In this document: positions 12,578-23,738 of the stretch, in pieces | Layout: each line of letters starts with the position of its first letter | Position numbering within the stretch: the first letter of the stretch is position 1 | NCBI RefSeq assembly: GCF_958979055.1 | Contig: NC_084899.1 | Coordinates: 632,501 to 696,500 of the forward strand | Length of the DNA: 64,000 bases | Source of the DNA: Alnus glutinosa | Taxonomy: Eukaryota; Streptophyta; Magnoliopsida; Fagales; Betulaceae | Reading direction: 5' to 3' | Program-made: the position numbers and the translations under genes | Notes under the pieces: model-generated | The model's database searches: none | What the model saw: only the letters and a program-made list of their open reading frames with translations | Told to the model about the DNA's origin: nothing

Positions 12578-13615
12578 TATACATTTGTTACATATAGAAT
12601 TACTTTAGGATGTTCTTGTTGGCCATCTTTCCCTTCTCTCCCTTCTTGAGCTTTTGCAATGGTAATTTTAGAATTTGAAATACAAGTTCATCCAATTCCT
12701 TGATTGGTAGTGGAGACATGATATAATTGGAAGGATTACATAGATGAGACATCTAGGATGATGACACGCATAAATGTCGAAGGTAATGTTTAGAATTTGA
12801 TTATGAACTCACTCTATATACCCTTAAAGACATGCTGCAATTTGTTTTCTCTTATAGGTAAAGGTACAGAACGCAAATACTCTAAGCATCTTCATACTAG
12901 CCAATTGGGCTCTGAAGCTGGATTATATTTTGGTATCTTTATGTGATTTTTAATAGAAGTTGTTTCATCTTGCTTGATGCCTATGTGGAAACCTTGATGT
13001 AGATTCAGATGTTTCTATTGATGAATTCCAAATGCCTTTCAATATCCCTGCTAAAACTACTCAATCGCACTTGGCTTGCTTTTACTTTCAATTTAAATGC
13101 TCTAGTTCTTTGAACCCTTTTGGTTTTTTCTGTTCTTTTTTGGTTTTGGGATAGATCTCCCACATTCTTCACAAAAAGAAATCCATCATCCATATTCTTC
13201 ACACAATCTTTGTTGTCCAAACAAAAGAATATTTATATATATATGGTTGCACAATTACAAAAACCCACTTACAGCTGCTCCATTTTTCAGCGTGATCGTT
13301 GTATATAGATCTGGAACTTGGCTTTATGTAATGCTGTTTCGTTTTCACCTCTGTTGGTGCTTATGGAATCAACTAGTCAATGGTATATTGGTAATATTGT
13401 AATTCTCCAAGTGCATTATTGAAGGAAGTATGATTCTGAACATGCTATCCATACCCGTAGCGTCACGTGGGCACGAAGCTTCTTCTTTTATCTTTTCTGC
13501 CCAAGCCAAGAGTCCAACCTCTTTATATCCAAAAGTGTGTAAATAGCTCTGCCTCTGTGCAGTGTGTATGTGTAGTTCTATCTCCATGTGTGTGGTGAAT
13601 AGCAAAACATAGAAG
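12578..13615. other. Spacer and probable COPT promoter
   Basis: A+T-rich sequence with no convincing gene. A CACGTG (G-box) lies within GCGTCACGTGGGC near 13465, about 150 bp before the copper-transporter start codon. It could be a bZIP/bHLH site, but that is inference only. Confidence 0.4.
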
Positions 13616-14008
13616 ATGATGCACATGACCATATACTGGGGGATAAAGGTGACCCTCATGGTCGACTGGTGGAAGACCAAGACTTGGACGAGTTACCTCT
13701 TCACGTTACTCGTCTGCTTGCTCTTCTCTGCCTTCTACCAGTACTTGGAGGGCCATCGTCTCCGCTTCAAGTCTTCCACTGCCAATACCTCCTCCACACC
13801 GCCCATCGCTGCCCCGCTTCTCTCCAAACTTGGCCGCACCCGCCCAGTTGTTAGCCCTGCCTGCCTCACCGCCACCTTGTTGTTCGGGGCAAACATGGCA
13901 ATAGGGTATCTTCTCATGGTGGCCATCATGTCATGTAACGGAGGCGTCTTTCTGGCCATTGTGTTGGGTCAATCTTTTGGGTATTATTTGTTTAGGAGTG
14001 GACATTAG
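13616..14008 (+). CDS. COPT5: Copper transporter, Ctr/COPT family, COPT5-like
   Basis: A 130-residue Cu(I) channel subunit. Family members work as trimers, and COPT5-type proteins export copper from the vacuole or prevacuolar compartment. The N-terminus MMHMTIYWG carries the methionine cluster and matches the COPT5 start. TM1 is about 26-45, TM2 about 82-105 with the selectivity motif MxxxM (M101-M105), and TM3 about 108-126 with GxxxG (G118-G122). The loop between TM1 and TM2 is Ser/Thr/Pro-rich. One exon, as usual for the family. The protein stops at FRSGH right after TM3, so the short acidic tail and terminal Cys motif that I recall for Arabidopsis COPT5 are absent. Confidence 0.92.
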   Translation: MMHMTIYWGIKVTLMVDWWKTKTWTSYLFTLLVCLLFSAFYQYLEGHRLRFKSSTANTSSTPPIAAPLLSKLGRTRPVVSPACLTATLLFGANMAIGYLLMVAIMSCNGGVFLAIVLGQSFGYYLFRSGH

Positions 14009-14792
14009 GTAACCTTTTATACAGCTTGTATTAACTTATTTTTCAAATATGAAATCAAATTAAGCCCAAGTCCAAATATTTCTATGCTTTGAATACAAGT
14101 GTCTTTTTGTTACTGGTTCTAAAAATCAATTTATTGTCTCTATTGGCGTGGGATCAAATTCTATTCTTCACGAAAACGAACGATCTCTACTGCACTATTT
14201 CTCTTATTTTCTGGCCTCTTTTTCCTTGAACGGAGGTCTACTTTCAAAGCCGTGGACTTCTAGCAAAGCAATGCTGGCTGTCAAGAAACCGATATTCCCT
14301 GTCGCTAAATTTCTTTCTTTGAAGTCAAGAAACCGATATACAACAGGAAAGATTAATTTTGACGAGCATCTCCAAGAAACTATTTTAAGGATGTGACTTG
14401 TTAAGATAAGGATCGGAAGTTTCGGTGAGGTGGACGAGGAACATGCAGGAAAGACAAAAATTCGGAGTGGCTTCCCGGTAGTGATAGCAAACAACCTCCA
14501 AAACTTAAGCCAACGACGAATAGGTAAAAGAGCTTTTACCAGTAATCGGAAGTGGGTAAAAAATGTATATAACTAAAAAAAAAAAAAAAAATTGTATTAA
14601 AATATTTTTCGGCCTAAAATTTAAGTTTGGTCCCTATTAAAAATAAATTTAACTTGTTATTAATGTTTTAGTTCATTTTAGTGGCCGACGTAAAAAGTAT
14701 TACATAGACCATCACATCAATTTATAATAAAAGCTACAGTATCTCGTGTTGTTGAGGGAAATTACTGGTGGTGCATGAAATGCATAAAATTG

Positions 14793-14839
<47 letters not shown>

Positions 14840-15248
14840 GAAACATAATTAACATTGACGGGTAAAAAATACCCAAAGCACCTATAATCCTTTGCTGGTC
14901 TCCTCTAAGGTCATATAATTTGTGTCCCGCATTTAATTAATTAAAGATAATCGTGTGAGCTGGCAATCACTAATCACTTATCGAGATTTAGAAAAGAAAG
15001 CTCCTTCCATAGCTTTTATTATAGCTTAAACTACAATACAATGGGTGGTGATCATCAACACAAACATATACGTACATTACCTGCTGGAAAAAAAAAAAAA
15101 CAAAAAAGAAGGCTGCAATTAGCATAATATGCATCAGCTAGATGGAAAGAACAGAAGTTCTGGGATCTCTCATGTTCTTGTATGTGACAAAAAGCCTTCT
15201 ATATATATATATATGTTGTCGATCGTCTGCTAATAATTAATCTCTGAA
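14009..15248. other. Intergenic, no gene seen
   Basis: Spacer between convergent COPT5-like and LURP-one-related genes. It contains an (AT)n microsatellite at 14797-14835 and poly-A runs. The ~80-codon frames at 14148-14494 occur on both strands and show no recognisable domain. Confidence 0.45.
14797..14835. repeat. (AT)n microsatellite
   Basis: Uninterrupted AT dinucleotide tract of 39 bp. Confidence 0.95.
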
Positions 15249-17038
15249 TCAGCACCTCGTAGATTCACCATAAATGTAGTCGAGAGTAGCAACCACACCA
15301 AAAACAAAAGCTTGATCAATGCCTGGTTTCACGACCACATGGTACAGATCCTTGCTTGCCATCAACTCCTGCTTCTTGGCTCCAATCTGCTCTTCATAAA
15401 CAACATGATCATAACATATATCTCTGACACCACGTATATATATATATATATATAATTTCTGTTAAATCTTAGAAAGTTTACTGAATCATCACTTGCCTGC
15501 GCCACGACGTTGCCTTTGGTATCGATGATGCTGCAATCTTTGTCAGGGAAATAGCCTTTGACCTCGAAGTCCCAGTCTTTGTTGCTTGCCCGGGGTTCTG
15601 TGGAAATTCTCATTGAAATATTGTTTAATTTGTTCCTTAGCGGACATGTTTTGGGTTCTTTTAAGCAGAAAACTAATTGTTGAGAACCTTCGTAGTTGAA
15701 AGTGTAACCCTTCCATTTCTTGTAAAGGCTTAGAGCTTCAACCATCCCCTCCTGCTTTTTTTTTTTTTTAAGAGAAAAGAAAAAGAAAAAGAAAAAGATG
15801 CCAAAAGTTAAAAATATGAGCTTTTGTTTATATATATATATGACCACTTTGTCATATTTTGTTTTTAAGAAACCAAAAGAGATCGAATTAGAAGCATAAA
15901 ATCCTAAACATTTTAAGAAGGCAAAGCTACTACAACCAGACTCAATTTCCAAGTCCATGTTTGAATTGACCAACTTTCTCTCACTTGTAAAAATCCATAT
16001 TTTAATGAAAGTGTGAGTTTTAAAAAAGCAATTAGCATTTAGTAAAATTGTGATTCGATCTTTAAATCCGTACATCTTTAAAAACGTACTCTTTACCTGC
16101 GATTTGAAAATTGCTATTTTTTTTAAAACAAGACTTTTTTTTTTAAAAAAAAAATATAATTTTAGCTTACGAAATCACACGACCAAACAAACTCTTAATT
16201 AAAGACATCTACAATGCTCAACAGTATTTACTAGCTAATTAAGCTCCGTTTGCTGATATGCATGTACATGACTTCTAAAAGAAGGGTAAGGAACTGCTAC
16301 AATTTCGAAGAAATCGTAGATTATAAAACTATGTGAATTCAAGCCATTGATTGTATAGAACGGCTTGAAAAATGTTATGTATTAAAATGTGGAGCATGTT
16401 ACCAAGAGGTTTTTGCGCTTTATATTGTAGAAAAGCTTTGAACTCAAAGCTGTCTTTTGGTTTCTAAAGAATAAGCGTATTTTCAAAAGTAAAGAAATAA
16501 GCTTTTTGAGATGAATTTTTTTTGAGTGCCGTCAGAAACATGCATGCACGTTGTTAATAGGGGGCATTTTCTAAAAAACCGTTTCAATGCAAAGAACGAC
16601 CTGAATTCACATAATTATAAGAAAATCCTGATCAATATCACCGCATCACCTTGACACGATCCATATTGTGATGCATGCCAATATCAGTATGTTCTTTTAA
16701 TTAAGGATAAGTTTAAAGCCTGCATGTATATGTATATATGAATTTTTGGTTGAATTAACTTCTTTTGGGGTTGACAAAGAGAGCTAGCTAGAACATACCT
16801 TTCGGCGGATGAGCAGCAAAGCAACTCCATTACCATCCCTCAGAAGCAGCTCCTCTTTTGTGCCTAGAATTCCACAGCCATCTACCCTGAAAATGACCTT
16901 CTGATCATTACTACAATCTGTCACCACAAAACCCCCTCCACTTATCACATGTGGCCTCCTCCTTACTACAAGCACAGCCTGGGAAGAGGAACAGTACATC
17001 TTGCTTATGATTGGCATAGTGTTAACCTTCGTACCCAT
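15249..17038 (-). CDS. LURP-one-related (LOR, tubby-like fold) protein
   Basis: Protein of the LURP1-related family (beta-barrel fold related to tubby C-terminal domains); Arabidopsis LURP1 contributes to basal defence against oomycetes. Three coding exons: 17038-16799, 15751-15497 and 15386-15249, in phase 0, giving 80+85+45 = 210 residues. Typical strands are visible: VISGGGFVVTDCSNDQKVIF, GTKEELLLRDGNGVALLLIR, DFEVKGYFPDKDCSIIDTKG and the C-terminal DLYHVVVKPGIDQAFVFG. The second intron starts GCAAGT rather than GT, and no in-frame GT alternative fits, so it appears to be a GC-AG intron. Intron 1 (about 1.05 kb) is A+T-rich with MITE debris. A CT repeat just upstream (17039-17056) probably lies in the leader. 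The exact LOR paralogue is unclear. Confidence 0.88.
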
Positions 17039-17359
17039 CTCTCTCTCTCTCTCTCTGCCCTTCTTTCAAGTTTCTTAGTGTTTCTTTCATGCATACACCA
17101 ATCTTCTTATAGAAGAGAAAAATGTCGGGAGAAGAATAACGAAGGCTTGCTTTGTTTCTTCCACATTCAAAGGTTTGGCAGGCTTTGACAATCTGATACA
17201 TTAATGAAGCCTAGGTGGCAAACATCATAGGTTGCTTGTTGTAGAGGAGGTTTGCTGCCTCACGCGCCCTCATTAGCCTACTAGATTCGTGCAACCAATT
17301 TCCTTATTAGGGTCCCTCCATATGGCTAAAAGATGCACACAAACAGTCAATTTGGCTTT
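17039..17359. promoter_or_regulatory. Upstream region of the LURP-one-related gene
   Basis: CT-rich leader (17039-17056) and presumed promoter of the minus-strand gene. No other coding feature. Confidence 0.35.
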
Positions 17360-17666
17360 GCGATTGTATAGGTTAAAAATGTAAGAAAGGAAGAAGACAA
17401 GAAATTCTACATGGTTCAGTCTATATAACCTACGTCCACAGAATAAAGTTCAAAGGGCTTTTATTTCTTGATATTTTCACAATACATGAGACTCTTATTT
17501 ATATGAGAATTTAGGTAGACAAACATGATACTCAAATCTGATTACAATCAAATCAATCAAATTTGATTACCATCAAATCTGATTTATAGGAGATAATAAT
17601 AATCACAATAAATCTTTGAAATCAAATATCTTAATATACTCTAACATCCCCTCAAACTCAAGGTGG
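17360..17666 (-). repeat. Decayed LTR-retrotransposon 3' end (LTR plus polypurine tract)
   Basis: Read on the minus strand, a purine tract ending TTTGAGGGGA (17647-17666 region) is followed by TGTTAGAGTATATTAAG. This is the usual junction of a Copia polypurine tract with the TG start of a 3' LTR. The text beyond it (17360-17646) has the repeated ATCAAATCTGATT motifs and ACATGGTTCAGTC block seen in plant LTRs. No second LTR or domains found. The distal boundary is a guess. Confidence 0.45.
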
Positions 17667-20213
17667 AACAATCTGGAAGCTTGATTTTGCAATAAGTTTG
17701 GCGACGGTGGTTGGAGATGCGTCTTAAATTTCAAAAGACCAACTATGAGCCAAAATCAAAGCCAATTATGGGCTAAAAATGGGCATGGGTTTAAAAAAAT
17801 ACCATAAATGACAAAAAAGATGAGCCAAAAGAAGAGCCAACTATGGGCTGAAAGGGATTAAGTTTTAAACAAAACCACAAAAGTCAGGAAAGATAACTAT
17901 GAACCAAAATAAGAGAGCTAACAAATGGCTAAATGGGCCGAGGTTTTAGGTAATAATTCAAAGACCAAAATTATGAAGAATATATATTCTCTAATAGAAA
18001 GTGTATTATTTGGAAATACGTTTTAAAAATGCAAGAGCAATATTAAAAATGGTCAAAGAAAATTAAAGAGAAGTCTATATGTTTAGGTGGGTAATTAATT
18101 AAGTACAATCATTAAGAACAATGATTGAGGGTCGTTGGCTCGAATAAAAATGAAGCTTTCTTTTAACTAAACAAGGGTAGATATACTTTCAAGTTTGAAC
18201 AAAGGGATTGTAAGCTTTTTGAAGTTTGAAGCTTAGTGACAAAAATGGGAATATTTGACAAATATTGGTCTTGCTTTGACGCAAAATTCATTGGAGCACG
18301 ATTATCTTAATTGGGGTATATCGTGTTGGGGTGGATTTGGACTAAGGTTTGGTTCACCCCCAAAAATTCATGCACGTCACATTATCTGTTTGATTATAGA
18401 CGAAGTTTTCTTTTAAATTGAATTTTAGAAAATTCCTCTAAATTAGCTTATTAATTTGAACATATCTCTTTAAAGCATGTGATTTTTGCGTGCTCTAAAG
18501 ACAAGCGTGTATATATTATGACAGTTGGCAACCAATGTATCTTAGGGGCTAAGCTTTGAAAGGAGGGGACGAATGACTTTCCTGTTGATGGGGACTTGGG
18601 GAGATTCTTACTTTTGAGATTTTATAGTTGAAAAATTGATGGTTCATGGCATCATGCACTAGGAAGAATAAGAATCAAACGCCAAATACTGCCCAATAAA
18701 CGTCTTTAATAGTTTAATATATCTTTCACCATTTTGCTATAGTCTTATAATAAAGGAGTCTCAAGGTCATGGCCAAATATTGAAAGCAAAGGAACAAATT
18801 GACTTGCTCCCTAGCTAATTTTCCTTGCATTTCTGATGACAAAACTAACCTATAACTTTTGTTCCTTTATGGTCATTTACTATATATGCAAAAGCAAACT
18901 TTTGAACAGTCAAATTGGACGACGAGTCGCCTGCAAGACAAAAAAGAACAAAAAACTACTGGAGTGGTGTCAGTTGGGGGCCGAGAGAGGAGCCTTTTAT
19001 GCTTAAGTCAGTAGAGTATACTTTAATCGGAGGGTGAATAATAAAAAAATGTTGTGAGACTTAATACTTAATAGAGAAGGTTTTTATTTTTTATTTTTTT
19101 ATTTTTTTTTTATGGTTGAATAAAAGGGGGTGTTATGTGGTGAAGGGCATATCTCTTTTTGTGAGTTTCACCCACCATATGTCACACTTATTTTAAGATG
19201 ATTCCGAGCTTATTAATCACGCAATGCACTCACCAATGTATGCATAAGTACTTTGAAGATCATGCATGTTGCTACTAATAGTATTGGTTCCATTTGAACA
19301 TTTACAAATTCGGGGTTGTAGCAGTATATATTTTATCATAGCTTTGGAATGTGAAGAGACTATATATATATACCCTAATTCAGTCCAAGTTAGGGTAACT
19401 TGGAGTGAATTAATCAACTTGAAACAATCAAACGTCATTATTTACTTTTTAATAAAGAGAACTTGGAAATGTAAATAATGATTTCGTTCAAACAGGAGTT
19501 GGAGAAAGTTCTTTTAATCCAAACTATTAAATTGATATCTGTCTTTTAAATTTTTTTTTTTAAAAAAATACAGATGAGAATAACGTGATCTAGAAACATA
19601 TGTTAATTTAATAAACCGAGTTAAAATAAAATTTTTCAAAACAATTTGAAAAAAACTAGCCGAGGAGCCCAGCCCACTTGTCATTCAAAAAATGCGCACA
19701 CAAGTACTACATGCGATCAGAGAGCATCCACTTGCGGTTAAACACGCATCTATGTGTACTGGTAGAGTCAATATATATATTTTTTAGAAATTGAATTAAT
19801 AAAATAATATTATATTTTTTTTAAAAAAATCATTTTAACTCTTTTGAATTATTGTCACTTTTTTAAATTTTAAAAATTCTCAATTTAGTATATTTATCTT
19901 CTTCTTTTTTTTTTTTAATTTCACCGCTTCATTATGATTTTTAGTTAAATTCTGTTAAATTTCTTTTAAAAAAAAATCACACAATATAATAAGATTAGCT
20001 AGAGAAGAAGAAGAAAATGATTTATAATTCATTTAATATCGAGTCTCCTCCATACTTTAATCCTCTATATATGTATTTTTTTTAATTTTTTTTTTTAAGC
20101 TTTTGTATTGTTTGTTGCTTGCAAAGAAGAGAAATAAAGAAAATATAGATAGTGAGGACACAAAGAGAAAAAACTAAAAAGAAATGGGAAAAAGTTGAAC
20201 TACGGAAGGATAA
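17667..20213. other. Gene-poor A+T-rich spacer
   Basis: Possible decayed retroelement internal sequence near 17700-18000 (imperfect repeats of AAAATGAGCCAAAAG.AGAGCCAACTATGGGCT type), then A+T-rich DNA. No open frame with a recognisable domain. Confidence 0.4.
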
Positions 20214-20898
20214 GACTTCGTTTGGTTTGCGGAATGACTATTCCATTAGAAAAATGAATAGCTATTCCTAGAAATAGAAGCTAATGGAATGGAATGGCTA
20301 TTCTTAATCTTTAGTTTGGTAACAACTAATATACCTTAATTGGAATACAATCAAAATTACTAAAAAATTCCCACATTATATAAATTTTAAAAATAATAAA
20401 TAATAAAAATTAAAACTTAAATTAAAAAATTAAAAAAAAAAAAAATTGAAAACTATAGGGTGGCCGACCACCACAATTGGTGGTCGGCCACCCACGAAAT
20501 ATGCAGGGGGCCGGGTGGCCGCGGCCACCCCCGGAGGCCGGAGTGGTCACCCGGGGTGGTGTGACCACCCCCGGAGCCATTTGTGGCTAGCCGACCACCC
20601 CAATGGGTGGTCGGCCAGCCAGCCACTGTTAAGGGGGGGTGGGGTTTCAATTTTTCACCTTTTTTTAAAAAAAAAAGAAAAAAAAAAAGAAACTGAAAGA
20701 GAATAAAAAATAATTGTGTTTTTTTGGAAAATCTAATATACTCCCATTGGAATAGCTATTCCTCTCATTTTTTAGAGGAATATGTATTCCTCTTCGTAAT
20801 GGAATGGATATTCCAATGTGAATAAGTATTCCAAAGAATAGACCCATACCAAACAGTCATTTCATTCCTGAGGTCTATTCCGCAAACCAAACGAGCCC
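20214..20898. mobile_element. PIF/Harbinger (Tourist-like) MITE with TAA duplication and palindromic GC-rich core
   Basis: A 685-bp element. The left end GACTTCGTTTGGTTTGCGG and reversed right end GGGCTCGTTTGGTTTGCGG form terminal inverted repeats, flanked by TAA at 20211-20213 and 20899-20901. Subterminal regions repeat short GGAATNNNTATTCC-like palindromes. The centre (20458-20640) is G+C-rich with nested hairpins: a perfect 15-bp stem (20458-20472 with 20479-20493), an 18-bp self-complementary palindrome (20513-20530) and a 10-bp stem (20591-20600 with 20605-20614). Non-coding; the frames across it read G/P/R low complexity. Confidence 0.8.
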
Positions 20899-21039
20899 TA
20901 AAGGAAGCTCTAAGAAAAGTAAATTATTAGTATTTTTTTTTTGTAATAAAATTATTAGTAATTGATATGCCTATATATATAAAATATTTCAAGACGGAAT
21001 CATTATATAATTTATTTTATTTATTTTTAAAGCACAAAG

Positions 21040-21800
21040 AGCAAAGATTACAAAGCTAGAGAACTTAAAAAGATGATGGGGAGCCTGTTCAAATACAAGG
21101 GGGATGAGAATGCAGCTAGAAAACAATTTGACTCCGACCTAATTTGCCATATGATAAGCACAAAAATTTGCATTTCAATTGATTTTACGAGCTGTCAAGT
21201 TAGTAAAATGTGGAATGATGGAATGAATAACTAAAATAGTGGATGTAATTCTCCAGTCTTGTGTAATGGTAGGCAACTTGAAGGCTTAAGTAATCATAAG
21301 TGAATCACCTTCCAAAATAAAGTTGAGTAAGCTCAAAAAAGTCGTCAGTTGAGCTGCCAAAAGAGTTGCAAGAGCTTCACCATAATTGGAAAACATGGAG
21401 AACTAATAAGGGAGACATATTTGATAATTGTTCCTCTAGACTCTCTACAAACAGCAGCTTGAACAGAAAATGCATCTCTAATAGTCGTATTGATAGTAGA
21501 AGATATGACAAGAGCATTCGGGACAAGACTTTTATGATGAGCTTTATTTTCCTGACAAACCAGAGATAATCATAAGCAACAACAGCAAAAATTTGAAACA
21601 AATAAAGTTCAGCTTGAGGAATACCAAGTAGATTATGAGGATCGAAGATAATAAGTAGCCAATCAGTCATAATAGTCGAATGTAGTGCAGTAATATTCAA
21701 AGGCCAAAAAGAATGCAGCGAAATCACCCCAGCAATAGGACAATTAAAGAAAAGATGTGAGAGGGAATATGTGGAAAAGGAGCATAGATAACAACTAGTA
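21040..21800 (-). pseudogene. Dead LINE fragment: zf-RVT and RNase H remnants
   Basis: Minus-strand reading gives SHLFFNCPIA (the zinc-binding tail of plant non-LTR reverse transcriptases, zf-RVT), then DPHNLLGIPQAELYLFQIFA and DYLWFVR. A decayed RVT_3/RNase H region follows (pieces such as GEALATLLAAQL, LEGDS and RNANFCAYHMAN) with stops and frame changes. The order zf-RVT then RNase H matches the 3' end of plant L1-like LINEs. It is interrupted and clearly inactive; the 5' part is missing. Confidence 0.7.
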
Positions 21801-23738
21801 TATGTGATTGGAAGAAGGATTTAGAGAAAAAGTTTTAAAGGGTGATTAAGATTGAGCTTTAATTTTTTAATTTTGAGTTTATAGAGAGGTTAAATTAGAT
21901 TGAAAATAATTATAGTAAGAAGAATGATTGAGTAGGAAGAGGAAAAATTCAAAAAAATTCAAAAAAAGTTAGAAAGCCGAAAAAGACCAAACACATATAA
22001 CTGCTATCTCTGAAGTCTTAAGGAGAGAGAGAATGATTGCTCAGTTCAGGTTCACCGCCAAGGACACCGGCTCACGTTAACGCTTTAGCGCCTTGAAATG
22101 CTAACCTACTCCGGGCACCTCACCACTCTTTTCGCCGTGCTGTGGTACTTCGGGAAAGAGCGGGAAAAAAAAAAAAAAAAAAAAATCACATAGACTGATC
22201 GATCAGATGACAATGACATGTCTGCCTCAGTGGGTGGGACCCGGTCCCCATTCAGGCCTGGGGATGCGTGCTCACGAATATCGAGTGCGCGTGGGTTTCT
22301 GCCTATGGTGGGCCTCTGGGTTTCTTCTTCATCTTCTTCGGTGAACGGAAACGGGAACGGCAGTCGGCAGGTTGAGACCCGTACGGAAGGATGTGTTGTA
22401 TTCCCTGAGTCACGGCCTAAAAGTTTATCCTCCTGTTATGCATTGTTGGGCTCTGTGTTCGCCTTCACTTCCGTGAGGGACACTGATTTCGCTTTCTTAA
22501 ACCCCAACTGTCCACGTCGGAGACACCTTCTACTTTTTTTTGCTTCCCACCAACAACATTAATTCTATTTTATATCCGTCATTTATTTTATAAATATAAG
22601 TAGACTTGAATTTAAGGGTATAAATCACTTTAATTTTTTTTATTATTATTATATTTTTTGTTTAAGTATTAACTGTCTGTCACGTCTCAACGGCTGAGCT
22701 TGACATGTTGCACGGTATAAAAAAAATAAAACTCTTTAAAAATGAATTAAAAATAATAAAATAATTTAGTAATTATTTAGAAAAGGTAAAAAGGAAATTG
22801 TGGTCGTGTAAAAAGGTAAGTTAATATTTGACGTGAAATTACATGGGTAAGTTTTTTTTTTTTCTTATCTCAAAGTCAGAGCTGATTCGTGGTTGAAAGC
22901 TTTGAACCCACCATGCATTTAACAGTTAACACACAAAGCTTTTTTTCTCTTTCCTACGCAGCGGTCACGTGCGGTCTGAGGTATTTCCATCGAGCTTTTC
23001 GCTCCCCGGCTCTGCAAAAACTTGGCAGAGAGAAAGAAAATATATATAAAAGAAGACACACAGACCAGAGAGTTTGTACAAACTCCGAAAACTCACTCAA
23101 ATTTCGATCGAGAATCCCTCAACTTTGCCAAATGGGTTCGTACAGAAACTTGCAGTTGCAGGCTTTTTTCACAGCCGTCTTTACTATTATTATTATTACT
23201 TCCATGCACAAAAGATGTGCCTCGAGAGAGAGCTCAGACCACCACCGCTTCTACTTTTCACTCATGGCCTGTGACAATAATAGCTCTCTTTTTAGCCTTA
23301 TTATCACTCTTTTCTCTTACCCTTTAAGCCTCATTTAATCCCTGCAACCACGGTATGACTGTATGATACATACATTTATGTACCCTGCTGATCTTGCAGA
23401 ACCTACTTGGCTACTTCCTTTCCTTTTTTTTTTTTTCTTTTTTTTTTTTGCTTGTTTCTGGGTAGTAATTATCTTTGTCAGAGGGCCGAATTACAGCCTC
23501 TGCCACAGACTTTTCGTATACCTTTCGCACCTAACATCATTTGCCGCTTCTTGTTTGTTACTTACTATTACTGCTGCTGCTTCTTTGTTACTACTACAAG
23601 TACTGCAACTATAGCTGCTTATTACTACTTCAAGTAGTGGCAGCAGTTCTTGCTCCGTCATTTTCTTTTTTTTTTCACTCTGTGCTTTGAGTTTGGGGTT
23701 ATTTTAGAACTGAGAATTGGTTTTAAATTTGTGGGCAA
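21801..23738. other. Upstream region of the G-gamma gene, no separate gene supported
   Basis: Holds poly-A and poly-T runs, a moderately G+C-rich patch (22200-22560) and a C/T-rich stretch from about 23000. The latter is likely leader or promoter of the downstream G-protein gamma gene. Open frames of 114 and 149 codons exist but lack recognisable domains and run through simple sequence. Confidence 0.4.

Noticed and set aside
14148-14494. Opposed 82- and 96-codon frames
   Set aside because: Overlap on both strands without any family motif; probably chance.
15387-16075. Single 237-codon minus-strand frame covering LURP exon 2
   Set aside because: It reads through both introns; splice sites at 15751 and 15497 and exon 3 restore the LURP-one family structure.
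22218-23338. 114- and 149-codon plus-strand frames
   Set aside because: No domain, simple-sequence content, and position in the probable leader/promoter of the G-gamma gene.
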